Of a DNA stretch of 64,000 nucleotides, positions 10,332 through 21,859 are shown in pieces. How positions within the stretch are numbered: the first letter of the stretch is position 1; each line of letters begins with the position of its first letter. The stretch lies in contig JBBELK010001002.1 in assembly GCA_037783545.1 (NCBI GenBank), positions 124,001 through 188,000 on the forward strand, read 5' to 3'. The notes beneath the pieces were generated by a model. That model had not been told where the DNA came from and did not search any database. It saw only the letters and a list, made by a program, of their open reading frames with translations. A program made the position numbers and the translations under genes. This stretch comes from Henricia sp. BOLD:AAB3569. Taxonomy: Eukaryota; Echinodermata; Asteroidea; Spinulosida; Echinasteridae.

Positions 10332-11790
10332 TGAATTGAATGGAAAGTAGGGGGCGGGGGGAGTTACGTACTTGGTCTCATGTCTTGCAGCACATATAGA
10401 TTTTGAAGACTGACATGTCAGGCTAGACTTGGTTTCAAGTCTTTCAAATCGCTTTTTTGTACTGCTCATTGTGGTTTTGTAAAAAGTGGGTACTAGGAAC
10501 AAATCTATTCCTGCTTCCGAGTACTTAGTGGATATTTACTGGCAAACTAAAAGATAAGCACCTTTTCACGGCCGAAAAACACGATTTTACGCGATCTTGG
10601 ACTTGGAATCAAGTCTACCAATTACAGGCAGTTTTCGTATTTTTGGTTATGATTTCAGCATATTTTATGAAATGACATGTTAATAGCTGGGCACCAGTCG
10701 TGGCAGCTAGTCATATCTCGTGTTGTCATATTCTTCTTTCTTCTTCCTCGTGCAGGTAATACAAATTTTGATTTAGGCGTATTCGTTTGAGCTCCAGGGC
10801 GAATAAGAATTAATCTACTTTACCCTTGTTATGTAAAGTGCAACGGTTCAGTGGTCACGAATTATATAAATAGGCACTGGTGATATACATGTAAATAGGC
10901 ACGAGTGACACGCGGTGCTTCACTTCACGTTTGCACTCTACTGCTAGACACACTGTAAAAAAAAAAAAACTCTTGGGGGAGGGCACACTGTTGTTTTTTT
11001 GCTAGCCTGAAAGCAGTTGGTTCCGTCGCCTAAGTCAGGTATACGTTTCCACTTTTTCGGTTTTTCGTATCTGGCAGCCAACGGAACAACGGTTGTGCGT
11101 TGGGTAAAATATACCCTATCAGCTTCAATTTCGAGTTGATTATCCATGTCTTACAGTTAATTTTTCTTTAATTTGTCGATAAAGGAATCGAACCTTTTAT
11201 TTCTTGAACCTTTATTTCTTAGTTTGATGGAACGCTTACATGGAGTTGTTACGCCTAATAAAGTATCCAGGTCACAGCGTCAAGCGGTGATTACCAAAAT
11301 CATTGTAGTTGTGGAGTTGTTGTGGAGTTTTTGTGTACCATGTTTAAAGGGTAATTCGAATTAGTGGTAAATATACATTGTACGTCCTTTTAAAACTTGT
11401 CTAGCGATTCTATTGTTGCCGAAACGCTAATTCCATGGCGTGCCGCGCAGGCGCACAAGTCTTTGCCTTGTCGATTTGTTTAACCATTTTAATAATAATT
11501 GTCCGTGCGTTTTGGGTGTGGCAAACTTGACAAAATAATTTGAAAACAAAAGTTATCCGCCTTCAAATGAGACATCATCGAAAAAAATCAATAACAAAAT
11601 CGAACAATTATTGTCAATATTTCAAAGTATTGGCATTAAACGGCAAGGTGCAAAAAAGGGTCATTTTTTTCACGGCGTTTTTCACAGGGTTGCCAATGTC
11701 TAAAATACAAAGAATTTTTTTTTTTTCCGTCAAAATAAAGTAAATGCTGTAAAAATTCGTTCGGAGAAAAAAAGTCAAATTTACTGATAA
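10332..11790. repeat. Duplicated block R, copy 1
   Basis: Matches 21860-23080 over most of its length (shared words: GACTTGGTTTCAAGT, CTATTCCTGCTTCCGAGTAC, AAACACGATTTTACGCGATC). Its right end matches 40370-40760 as well. The other long copy is split by an insert at 22002-22402. It contains no supportable exon. Origin unknown: either a segmental duplication carried with the secreted-protein gene or an old transposon, which the third dispersed partial copy favours. Confidence 0.6.
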
Positions 11791-12074
11791 CCGTGTATAT
11801 AGGGAGAGGAATGTCCCAAAATGCCCGTGAACGCGTATTTTTTTAAAAGACGCCCTCGTGTGAGGAAAAGTATATCACTGATTCTGATATGACTGTTTTG
11901 TGCAGTATAGACTAATCCGACGAAAGAAAACTGCGGTGTATCTCCAAGGTATTTACATGACGTCACAATAGAAATACACCGCAGTAACAATGGAATAATC
12001 ACAAGAGGGCGGGCTCACTAAATGTTGCTCGGATTACACTATATAAACAGCGAACCAGCCTAAATTGGACGGTG

Positions 12075-12545
12075 GCTTGGCACAATTTCTTGAAAGCATC
12101 GACAGTTTCTTAAAAATTATTTAGCAACTTATACACGCGATTTCCCCATGATTGGTTACCAAGTTGCGACTGGCTTTTAAGTCAAACGGTATTATAGAAA
12201 TCCTGCTATTGATTTTGAACTGAAAAATAATCAAGGGCGGTCTTCGCTTTTCACTAAATCACCACGGCACAATTTTTAAATTGGCATTTTGAAAGACAGC
12301 GACCGTGACATTTACGTCAAAGCTATCGGTTTTAATCGTTCCCTTGCCTTACCCCTTTGTGTTACGTGCAATTCATTAAATTATACTTATGGTAATCAAA
12401 TATGCCTATTTCATATTGCCTGCGTAGTTGCTGTTAATGGAATCAGACTGTTGTTAGCTGCCGTGCAGTGAAGACGTCTCTGTCTTCGCTCTGGCAGCGC
12501 GTTGCGTTTAGCGATCGAGTGCTCTATCGTCTGATTGCCGCCAAA
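12075..12545 (+). promoter_or_regulatory. Promoter and 5'UTR block, copy 2 (complete gene)
   Basis: The region upstream of the ATG at 12546 matches 24035-24410 from about 12075 and 8831-9130 from about 12263. A second TATA candidate, CTATATAAACAG, lies at about 12040. The 5'UTR shares TCTTCGCTCTGGCAGC and TTTAGCGATCGAGTGCT with copy 1. The start site cannot be placed from sequence alone. Confidence 0.45.
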
Positions 12546-15500
12546 ATGGAAGAATTAAACCATCTAACTCTGGTATTTCTGATTGCAGCTGCGTTCTATG
12601 TCCAAGGTAGGTCAAGATACGTTAACAATTTTTATTTTGTAGGGGATTGTATCCAAATATTTGGTCAAATCTACAAGTTGTGGGTTAGAATGCCATCCCA
12701 GCCAGCCCATGGCGCGTGTGCCCTTGGGCAAGGCATTTTGTCACATGTTGCCTCATAACCAGAAATAAATGGGTGCCTGCGAGGGTAGTTAAAGGTGATG
12801 TGTATTAAGCTGCACATGACTGTATATGCTTTCCATCAGGGGTCAATTTCTAGTTATGTTAATTTTATATTTGTTTATTGCCCATCTTACAAATTCAGAT
12901 AATTTAATTTGACGTACAAACAATCCCTTGGAGTCGGAGCATAATGCACTAAAACTATATCATTCTCTCACGTTGGATTTGACATTATAATAGTTTCAAC
13001 ACTTTCGAAATTGTTAACATTATGTAACATTTTGAAAGTGTTACTACTGAAAATGTTATCAGTTTAACATAATACCCGCATCCATAATTTTGCACAACAA
13101 AATTAATATTCAGTCACAACATTTTAACCTGTTATTATTATCTTTGCATCGTTTTATTTTGCCCAGAAATTGTAACAATTTCATGACTGTCGTTTTTTGC
13201 AGTTTCTGCGCACGTGTGTTACCCGGGTCAAGAACCCAGCCCCAATCCTGGCAGTCTGCAATGGTCCGTCAATGAGAGGGACCCTCGTGAATGCTCAGAG
13301 TACCGTGTAGGCGGGCTGAACACAATAGCGCACACTAAGCCGTACGGGGTGATCATTGGTAACGATCGGCACCTGCAGACCCCTGACATTGGTGGTAACA
13401 CAGGTAGGCAATGTACAATGTAGTTACGGTAGTGATTTATTTCGTAGAACAAATGATTGGTAAACTGTTAAAGTGGCCTATTTTCACTCGAGATTAAAAG
13501 CCCAGCATGTTGAAAGGCATAAGTGCAGTGTTATACTTCAATCTGAAAACTTGAAAAATCAATGCGTGGTTTTTGCTGAACGTGAATGGTACTGTAAAAG
13601 CCAATATTTTCGCGTACAGATATTTTCGCGCATTTCAACATCACTGACATTTTCGCGAGTTGTTATTTTCGCGGATGGAAATTATGTTTTGTTTCAGGGA
13701 TCGCCACAATTGTTGCAAACGATATTTTCGCAGGTTGTTATTTTCGCGGGCTCTGTCTGGTGAGGAAATGCGCGAAAATAAAACCACCGTGAATATTTCA
13801 GCTTTTACAGTAAAACACGAAGAATACCTTCAGTAGTTAATTTCTCACACACAATTTTGGACTTAAATAAAATCATGTGGAGTTTGGTACAATATTGTTA
13901 TTAGCACTTTTAGTAAGGTTTTTCTTGTCATCTCGTGAAAAAAATGGGGTCACTGCAAATGATGTACTCTACCTTTAAAAATATTTCGTTTGGGGCGGGA
14001 GGGGACACAAGAGGTGGGAGGGGACACAAGAGGAGCACGGGAGGGAAGGGTGTGGAGGGGCGTGTGTCCAAACAAGTATTTCGCACAAAATATTTGATTC
14101 TGGTATAAATGTACCATTTCACAGCACTTGCGACCGCGAGTCCTGCGCCACCATGTGCCACATTTTATTTGACCGCCAGCTGGTACCAATATTATCCCTC
14201 TACTGGGTATTTCAATTCAACCCTGGAGCGACTGGACTTCACACTGAGGTTTACTGGTAAATACCGGTATGATGAGGCGTATGTTTTTCTCTACGGAAAG
14301 TCTGACAAAATCTTGTATGGAATACATGTAGGTAAGGATGGATTAAACCTATATATGCTTGAGTCAGCTTTTGATATCCGTATAACTTTAATTAGAGAAT
14401 AAATGTGGGTTTGGCCAGTCTTAAACAATACGTTTAAAACCGGATAGGGGCCTGGGCAAGTGATAATGGCCCGAGCCGCAAGGCGAGGGCAATTAAGGGC
14501 AATAAAGGGGACAATTAAGGGAAAATTTCATAAAGATGTTTAGCGGAAAATAATTGCTTAATCCAAAACTTGTTTGCTTTATAAAAATGGGTTAATAGTA
14601 AAAATTGTATCTCAACTTGTGTTTTTAGGAAGAATAGCAGAACACCAGTCAAAATTATTGCAATACACATCTCATAAGATTTTGACTTAAAACCCATTTT
14701 TATAAAGCAAACAAGTTTTGGATTAAGCAAATGTTTCTGCTAAACAGCTTTATGAAATTGGCCCCAGGTCCCTAGCCGGTTTTAAACGTATTGTTTAAGA
14801 CTGGCCAAACCCACTTTTATTCCCATTCATAAATATCTTTGTTGTGTAAATCAGTAAAACTCACAAAATTTGCTTGCCGTTTTGCCATATTTTGCATTTA
14901 ATTGTTGGTATGCATCGCGAGTTCGTTCAAACTGCAAGCTGTGCGTCGAGTTGTTTTTGTTCGATCGCGCGTGTTATACAGGGGTGTTGTAGCCTACGCG
15001 TACGCACACGATGGGGTACTTGGACATTTTGCTTTCGGGCGCGTGCAGTTTCTGTGTGCGTGAGCGTGTTCCATACGCGCCGTCTAGGGCGCGGGCACAG
15101 GCGCGGTCCAGGCGAGAAAGTGTTTAAAACTGGCTGACTAGTCTTTATCGTCTGTTTAAAACTGACCACGTGACGTGCTTTCAACCAATAGAGATGCGTA
15201 AACTGTCTAAGGTATTTCATCTCTCTTACATGAAACGTTTCGATGTAAGCGTTGTTGTTGTTGTATATTTTATGGCATCTTCGGCAACTACATGTAAGGC
15301 CCTTTATGCCATCAACTAGACGGTTTTAGCTTTAACTATACTTTTATTATAAACTTGAGATGACGAAGAAGGAGTTGCAGTTTTAGAAGTGGGAGGAAAA
15401 CCCACAGAGAAACCCCGGGGGAAAACCCACGCGGTCAAGTAGGGACTGCAAACCCAATCCACATACACGCCCCGGATTCGAACTCGATGTAAGCTTTGAC

Positions 15501-16842
15501 TATCACAATTCAATTCAATAATGGTTTATTAAAAACATACTTGGCAGTCAAAAACTGAATTATGCATGTTACATTAATATGATCTTAAAAACTAATTAAA
15601 TATAAAAACATAAGAATCAGGATGCACACATTAAGAAGACATAAAAACCAGGAAAAAATTAGTTACAAGAATTTAAAATGTTGTGGAAGTGCACTATTTG
15701 CAAACCGTTTTGTAAAACTGATCATACTTCCGAGTATATCTTAAATTAAAAGAATGTTTTCTTTGAGGCGGTAACCAATCTTTACACACGTTGTGAGATT
15801 CAATTGAGAGATTCAATTTTCTGGAGTGTTTCAAAGTTACATAAATTCAAGGCATTGTCGTAACTGACGTAGTCTTTGCCAAGAATGATCACAACAGGCA
15901 CATAAGGCGCGAGTTCAAAATAGAAACGGTCTGTATACCGGGAAACGGTACATAAACGATACACCGTTGCAGCGTTTTCATTGAACAAGCAAACGATTCA
16001 ACTTGTCTGGCCAGACGATAGATAATTTCAAGCCGGCCCACGTTCGCTGAACAATAGAGAGCTTATCGGATTATGGGCCATTGTGGACTACTCCTGGCTG
16101 ACTGGCTGCCACTGTTTATTACGTGACCGCCAGAACAAGGGCGTTTAACCACAACCCATTCATGCCCCTACCCGGGTTGTGCCCGGCTGGAGAGTCCGGC
16201 GGCTCCCTTTGAAGTCATCGGCCAGTAGTAGCCTTTTGTTCCCTTCGTGCAGGCGGCTAGTTGTAAACCTGTCAATCATCGACCAACCCAGCAAGTTGGA
16301 AACGGTTCCCTTCAAACCGGTACACAGTTTTCTGTAAACAGAGAAACGATTTGAAGAGGGATTAACTCGAATCGTTTCCCGGTATACAGACCGTTTCTAT
16401 TTTGACCTCGCGCCTAAAACACCTGGGGCGACACACGCCTCAACTCTTTGCAGGTGCATGAGCTTGACCACATCATTATAATAACGTGGATGATGTGGTC
16501 ACTTTTTACAGTTCATTAGGGGTATAAACAGCCAAGTTTTGACAACGCTCTCGTCATTGGTCTTCTTTAACAGATGTTTACAATCCGGATTATAATATAC
16601 GCCTTCACAATTACATACGGCATGTACCTGACGCGGTGAGTTCCGACGGGATGTTCAGAAAAGGCGAGCGCATCTGGGCGGCTTTCGCCGACACCAACGA
16701 GTTACAGGTAGGGAAACACGGACACGACAAACCGTTGCTGCGTTTAGCTAACGCCACTCGTACCGTTTGGCGAATTAGTTTACACCTTGAAGAATACAGT
16801 AATGAGGTCACATTTGAAATCTACACACCGTGTAACGATTAG
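12546..16842 (+). CDS. Small secreted protein, four exons, 245 aa, family not recognised
   Basis: Exons are 12546-12606, 13203-13403, 14125-14331 and 16574-16842; all introns are phase 1 with GT/AG ends and the frame stays open to TAG. Residues 1-20 (MEELNHLTLVFLIAAAFYVQ) are a signal peptide. Exon 2 encodes a proline-rich CYPGQEPSPNPGS start and the segment PYGVIIGND. Exon 3 starts with an Ala/Thr/Pro stretch and has an N-glycosylation site at N118; exon 4 has another at N216 and ends TPCND. There are four cysteines in total (one late in each of exons 3 and 4, two in exon 2), enough for two disulfides; no membrane helix. The symmetric phase-1 exons suit exon shuffling. A likely poly(A) signal AATAAA is at 17528-17533. 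Extracellular role inferred; function unknown. Confidence 0.75.
13590..13812. mobile_element. MITE with TACTGTAAAAGC ends in intron 2
   Basis: TACTGTAAAAGC at 13590 and its complement ending at 13812 bound a 223-bp stretch full of ATTTTCGCG words. It lies between exons 2 and 3 of the secreted-protein gene. The inverted ends are perfect over 12 bp; the interior is non-coding. Confidence 0.7.
14398..14823. mobile_element. MITE nested inside another MITE, intron 3
   Basis: The outer ends (GTGGGTTTGGCCAGTCTTAA and its complement) bound the element, with AATACGTTTAAAACCGG continuing the arm. Inside, 14519-14765 is a second palindromic element with AAATTTCATAAAG-type ends, relative of 19671-19914. 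The order shows that the inner element inserted second. Both are non-coding. Confidence 0.7.
15250..15486 (-). mobile_element. tRNA-derived SINE, 5'-truncated
   Basis: Matches the fuller copy at 41967-42249 from the GTTGTTGTTG tail through GGCATCTTCGGCAACTA and ACGAAGAAGGAGTTGCAG to the B-box region (CGGATTCGAACTCG), where it stops. Read on the minus strand it is the body and 3' tail of the SINE without the A-box half. Confidence 0.65.
15515..15745 (-). repeat. Inverted copy of the 10103-10325 repeat
   Basis: Shares CAATTCAATAATGG, ACATAAGAATCAGGATG and AAAAACCAGGAAAAAATTAG with the complement of 10103-10325. Lies in intron 3 of the secreted-protein gene, next to the truncated SINE. Confidence 0.55.
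15905..16415. mobile_element. About 510-bp element with 40-bp inverted ends
   Basis: GGCGCGAGTTCAAAATAGAA at the left and its near complement ending CTATTTTGACCTCGCGCC at the right; the arms continue through ACGGTCTGTATACCGGGAAA. Interior non-coding. It ends about 160 bp before exon 4 of the secreted-protein gene. Confidence 0.65.
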
Positions 16843-16852
16843 GAATTACATG

Positions 16853-17043
16853 TACACTGAGCCTTTTCGCACAGCAATGTGGAGGAAATTTAGAGTGAAA
16901 CAACTCACTGAAAACCACAGTCAACTTGTGTGAAAACAGTTTTAGTGATTGTGTGATTTTCAGTACACCATTTCACTCCAAAATCCGTCCACATTGCTTT
17001 TTTTTTGACGCGTCATTTTTACGCCCGAAAAGGCTCAGTGATA
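16853..17043. mobile_element. MITE ten bases after the stop codon of the secreted-protein gene
   Basis: CACTGAGCCTTTTCG and CGAAAAGGCTCAGTG are perfect 15-bp inverted ends. Inner arms pair GTGGAGGAAATTTAGAGTGA with the TTTCACTCC side. The element would form most of the start of the 3'UTR. A relative lies at 1861-1985. Confidence 0.75.
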
Positions 17044-18220
17044 CCTAAACGTACGTTGCCAACGTTCGCAACTGGTTGCAGTGTTTTTATGTCTTCTTTG
17101 AGCTCATTCAAATCGGCACTTCGCCAAACATACAGATAATATTCACATGATCAACTTCAAGTGAGAAATGCTAATTTACGGAGTCGTATGACTTGGTTGC
17201 CATAAAATTAAACTTTAATTTTGGAGCCGGAGGGGAATTTTCCCATTTTGTGTTGTTGTTTTTTCTCTTAAAAATTTTTTTTGCGGGTTTTTCGCCCTTC
17301 CCGTAATTAGCGTTAATGTGTGTGTTACGTGCATGTATATAATAATTACTTGTGATGTTGTTCTTTTGTAACCATTAGTTTTTTTATGTTGTAGCTGTTG
17401 TACAAATGTATCTTATTCCAGTTTGTTTGTGATTGTGAAGTTGTTCAATTTAGTACTTTTTTTTTCTGGTGTTTGTAGAGCCCAATGGAAACCAGTTTTT
17501 GTAAACTGTTCGGGCATACCCTGGGTGAATAAATGCAATAGACAATGGAGCGTCCGCGGTGGGAGGTGGGTTCACACCCGTGTGTACATGTAGTGGTATA
17601 AAAATGACAAATGTTAAATTTTGAAGCTCTTCATCATAAAAATTGTTAAGATCAAATCATTACCAAAATGAGCCGAAATCGATTAACGTTGTCATGTCCC
17701 CTGCAGAACTTTATATATTTATAGGTATACTCCTAACTTTTTTTAGGTATACTCCTACTTTTTATCTTAAATAACTTTGTCATTTTTCAACGGATTTAAA
17801 CAAAAATTTCACATCAAGTAAATGAGGCCTGACAAATTGTACTGAGTGACTTTCATCGGTTTTGTCCAAAAGGTTGAGATTTAAACGCCATACTAAAAAA
17901 AGAAGTCAATTTCAGAATTCGCTACTTTCGACTGGCCTCCTTCAATGTCAATACGTCCCTCGAGACGGTGGTGGAATGTGTGTGCTGAGCCGAAAGCGTC
18001 TGAGAAAGAGCAGGATCACCCCAAATGTTACAGAAACCATCTCGATCATTTCAAGCAAGACCTTAGACAGACAATTTCCTTGACATAGACAATTTCCTTG
18101 ACTCGACAATGGCGGATGCCATTGCAAGTCGAAAGTGCCAAATTATCAAATTTATGGGTTTTTCGTATGGCGTTTAAATGTCAACCTCTTAGACAAAATT
18201 GATGAAACTCACTCAAGGAA
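17044..18220. other. 3' flank of the secreted-protein gene, then no gene seen
   Basis: AATAAA at 17528-17533, preceded by a T-rich stretch, is the best poly(A) signal for the upstream gene. A tandem pair of TTTTAGGTATACTCCTA-like words is at 17720-17765. A 73-codon open frame at 17862-18083 has no recognisable domain, start context or splice partner and is not called. Confidence 0.4.
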
Positions 18221-18229
18221 ATTTGTCAA

Positions 18230-18800
18230 GCCTTGTTTACATGCAGTGTTCTCCACTGCCGGTTTTGTCCGGGGGCGCCGCCCGGACAAAATCCTCAGAG
18301 GTACCGTTAGCGCCCGGACAAAAATGTGCCGCCCGAACAAAAATCTTGGCCGCCCGGACAAAAAAAAAAGAACTTCTCCCCTAAAACACTCTGAAAGTAC
18401 AGCCGAGTCATTCCAAAATGCGGTGTATATTCACCTAACGTGATTCGGTAGTCACTGGTGTCATTATCGGTCATTTACCACGCAAATCTATCGGATCGGC
18501 GACCCAAATTCGCATCGATAACGGCCATGACAGTATGCATATGTTGAACAGCGCCCTCAAGAGCCGTTTTTGTTTTACTATTGAGGGCGCTGCATGCCAA
18601 CCACTGTGTCGCGACGTACGACCGGCCGGGTGCGTTCGTGCGTTTGGGTAAGTACGTGTTGTAGTGCTGCCGCTGCCGTCGTCCCCGTCGTCCCCATCCC
18701 CCCCTCCCCCCCCCAACCCCCCCCCCCTCCCCCCCCCCCCCCCCCCCCGCTGAGCGACATCAGCGCGCGCGCCCGGACAAAATTTGGACCAGTGGAGATC
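18230..18800. repeat. GCCCGGACAAAA repeats with a long poly-C tract
   Basis: GCCCGGACAAAA recurs at about 18289, 18331, 18351 and 18770. Between 18697 and 18748 the plus strand is nearly pure C (runs of 6 to 18), giving G-runs on the other strand that could form a G-quadruplex. A small hairpin with GCGCCCTCAA arms is at 18552-18589. Non-coding. Confidence 0.6.
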
Positions 18801-19092
18801 ACTGTACATGATGTAAAATGTTCGTTTAAATCCGTTGAAAAATGATTGTTTGAAAAGTTATTCAAGATCAAAATTAGGACATAGTTTTTTTTACACGTAG
18901 TGTGTGAGTGAATTGCCAGCCTTGTTTGTCATCTCCCATGATGCATTGAGAACATCGATAAGGTTTATCAAAATATCTTTGCATACATGTGGAAGACGAT
19001 TCATTTAACCTTTGTATGGGAGAAAGTTGACCTCGGATTTAAATTCGCGACCTTTGACAACGGTTGTAAAGGAATGTGATGATAAAGAGTTC

Positions 19093-19947
19093 CAATAGAC
19101 CAGTTGCGTGATAGATTTGCATAAATCCTAGACTCCCGACTTCACGCTATGGCGCTCGCATGCGAGTACGGAGTCAAGCACCAGACTACATGGCAAATCG
19201 AGCCGTTTCCAAGGGTGCAAGCTGGTCCACAGCAACCGTCGCAAAAGTCGGTACCTAGAATACCTCGCACAGTACTCTATACATTTGTAAGCTGGACCAT
19301 CCGAAATTACATGTTGAATTTTCGTCAAAATAGCGAAATAGAACGTGTTTTTTTACTTGAAATCGATGTCATCTTTGAAAGCTGGAACGTTTCCAAACTG
19401 CAATTATGCATTGAGGAAAGTAGAGAAACGATTTGAGGTTATGTGACTGGTTTGAAGTTGCTGATCAACATGTTTAATCCACATGGTCCAGCAGCTTAGA
19501 AATACATAGAGTAATGTGCGAGGTATTCCAGGTACCGCGCGGTTACCATGTGCCAGCGTGCACCCCCTGCCCTCGAAACGGGGCCGATTTGCCATTATGA
19601 GTCACCCGTACGCGAGCGCCATATAGCGCGAAGGCGGGACTCTAGCATTTATGTATATAAGGCGTGACTCCAGGGGCCAATTTCATGGCGCTGCTAAGCA
19701 CAAAAATTTGCTTAGCACAGGATTGATTTGCTTTATAAAATGGATGACAAGCCAAAATTATACGCCAACATGTGTTCTTCACAAGAGTAGGAGAATACCT
19801 TTCAATACACATTACTTTCAATTTTGGCTGGCAACCCATTTTTGCAAAATAAAGCAAACAAATCATTTGCTAAGCAAATGTTTGTGCTTAGCAGCGCCAT
19901 GAAATTGCCCCCAGGACTTATGCAAATCTATCACGCAACTGGTCTAT
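19093..19947. mobile_element. About 850-bp inverted-repeat element with nested MITE
   Basis: The outer ends are GACCAGTTGCGTGATAGATT (left) and its complement (right, ending AACTGGTC), with TA outside both. The right arm is interrupted at 19671-19914 by a second palindromic element whose ends read GGGGCCAATTTCATGGCG and whose stem carries GCTGCTAAGCAC. The split arm proves the insertion order. Confidence 0.7.
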
Positions 19948-20322
19948 TCTGCGACATCTCTTGGAATTTTTGAAAGTGCGTTTCTTTTCTACATCACTCC
20001 GTTACCGCGTCAGAAAAAAATATTTGTTTTGTTTAAATTGTGTAGTTTTTTGCTTTAATATTTGCAAATGTTGTGTACGTAAACGTTATAGGTTTAGTGA
20101 AGTGAAAATTATCAACCATTTGTTTTTATACACGAATCAGAAGATCAAAGTGTTGCAGACAAAGGGGCAAACTGAAATTTGTTTTCATTTCAGAAAGAAG
20201 TGACCTTTTCTCTACTTAAACATTTTCTTGACAGACGAGGGCGCTGTTTATTGCTAGTCATGGAGGAAACCCACAGTTGAAAAACAAAGAAAGAACATTA
20301 CATTTCAAACAGTACCAGTATA

Positions 20323-21379
20323 CAGGGCTTGAATTTCGGTAAAAAAACCACTGGACCACCGGTCTAGTACCAAAAACCATTTACAAGACCGAAAATATTT
20401 TTACTGGACCAAACTCAAAATAAGACAAAGCACAATTTCCTGGAATGTCCGTTTCCCACGTTTTTCAAACTGCCGGGCGGCCTCAAGTTTCTCTTTTGCA
20501 GACCGCTTGGGAGGCTCTTTGGGTTTACATTTTAGTACAAACTTACGTGCACGTGTAGTCAAAATTCCCGTGCATGCCGTGGGGTGTGGTTGAAACCCGG
20601 AGTAACCCGGAAGTATAATTTTTTGTGACCGTGTAGTACATGCTACAACCTACCTCCGGCTTGTTATTTTAATACAACGTAGCTCCTGAGCTACCGTCAA
20701 TGCACCAACTACACGTTAGCAAAATAAATATACCTCCGGGGACCTTTGGGTACCGTTGACGGGTTTTATAAATTTCCCATGCCGTGTCCAACGACAACAT
20801 GACATCCGACATGTCTGAAGCACGACCATGCAGTGTGTTATTCCGACTCTGATACGTCACACTATGAATAATAATATCGTCTACCACGTGTATTATTTTG
20901 TGCATGTACCGTGCCAATGAAAATACACATGTATTATTCATATGACGTACTGTATTCCGGCGTTGCAAAACAGTGCATCAAACCTTAACGTGACTGGTAC
21001 TTTGGACTGGGAACCAACCAGGCTAGGCGAAGCGGAGATGGCCAGCATGCACGCGCAAGGTACGCCAGTCGACATGGTCGATCATCCCGTACATGTACCG
21101 TCCGCGTTGCGTTGAGCCCGGTGCACCGGGCTCCGAGTCCACGCGGACGGTACGGAATGATCGGAGTGCAATTTCATGCGCACATGCCGCATGATTTTAC
21201 AGTAATGATGGTGCGACATGGGACTTGAGTGTGAGTTGTTTATTTCACAAAAAAACACATGTCTTTTTGTTTCACTGTCCAAGAAATAAATCACTAGACA
21301 GCCGGTCTAGTCGGTCATAAAGACCACTAGACCGGCGCTTAAAATACTAGACTCGGTCCAGCGGGTATTTCGAGCCCTG
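20323..21379. mobile_element. About 1.06-kb non-autonomous element with 5-bp target duplication
   Basis: The ends CAGGGCTTGAATTTC and GTATTTCGAGCCCTG are inverted; subterminal GGTCTAGT words repeat on both sides. GTATA is duplicated outside (20318-20322 and 21380-21384). The interior has a strong hairpin near 21090-21170 (CGTCCGCG arms) and no long frame. The ends resemble those common in hAT-type transposons; the 5-bp duplication is seen directly, the superfamily is inferred. Confidence 0.7.
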
Positions 21380-21859
21380 GTATATAGCCCACTGATCCAT
21401 TTCTGACCCAAACAAACTTGTTGTGATTGTTGCACATGACATACTAAACAAACTCAGTAAACTGTTACAGATCATAACACTAAGAAGTCACTGAAAATAA
21501 CAAAAGCTTTTGTACACAAGTCAATGGAGATTTCCTCTGTTGTCCTGAGATGACATTACGGATTTGCTCATGAATATGGAAATTCATTAGCATAAAAATA
21601 TAAAACTTGCAATTACACCAAAACGGAACAATCAAATTTTCTGAAATTTGTGTAAAACACACCCTCTATTATTATTATTATATTGAATAAAAACCCTATT
21701 TCACACGTCCTTTAAGTAATTTTGACATTTGGTGCCGAATAAGACCGAGTGACTGACTCCCCTTCCATTGCTCCCCCATTATGTGTCAAACATCAAAGGA
21801 ATTTCCTTTCAGGTTTCAGGGGGAGTCGTGTGTTAACAAAATGGGTGTGTTGAGGTATA

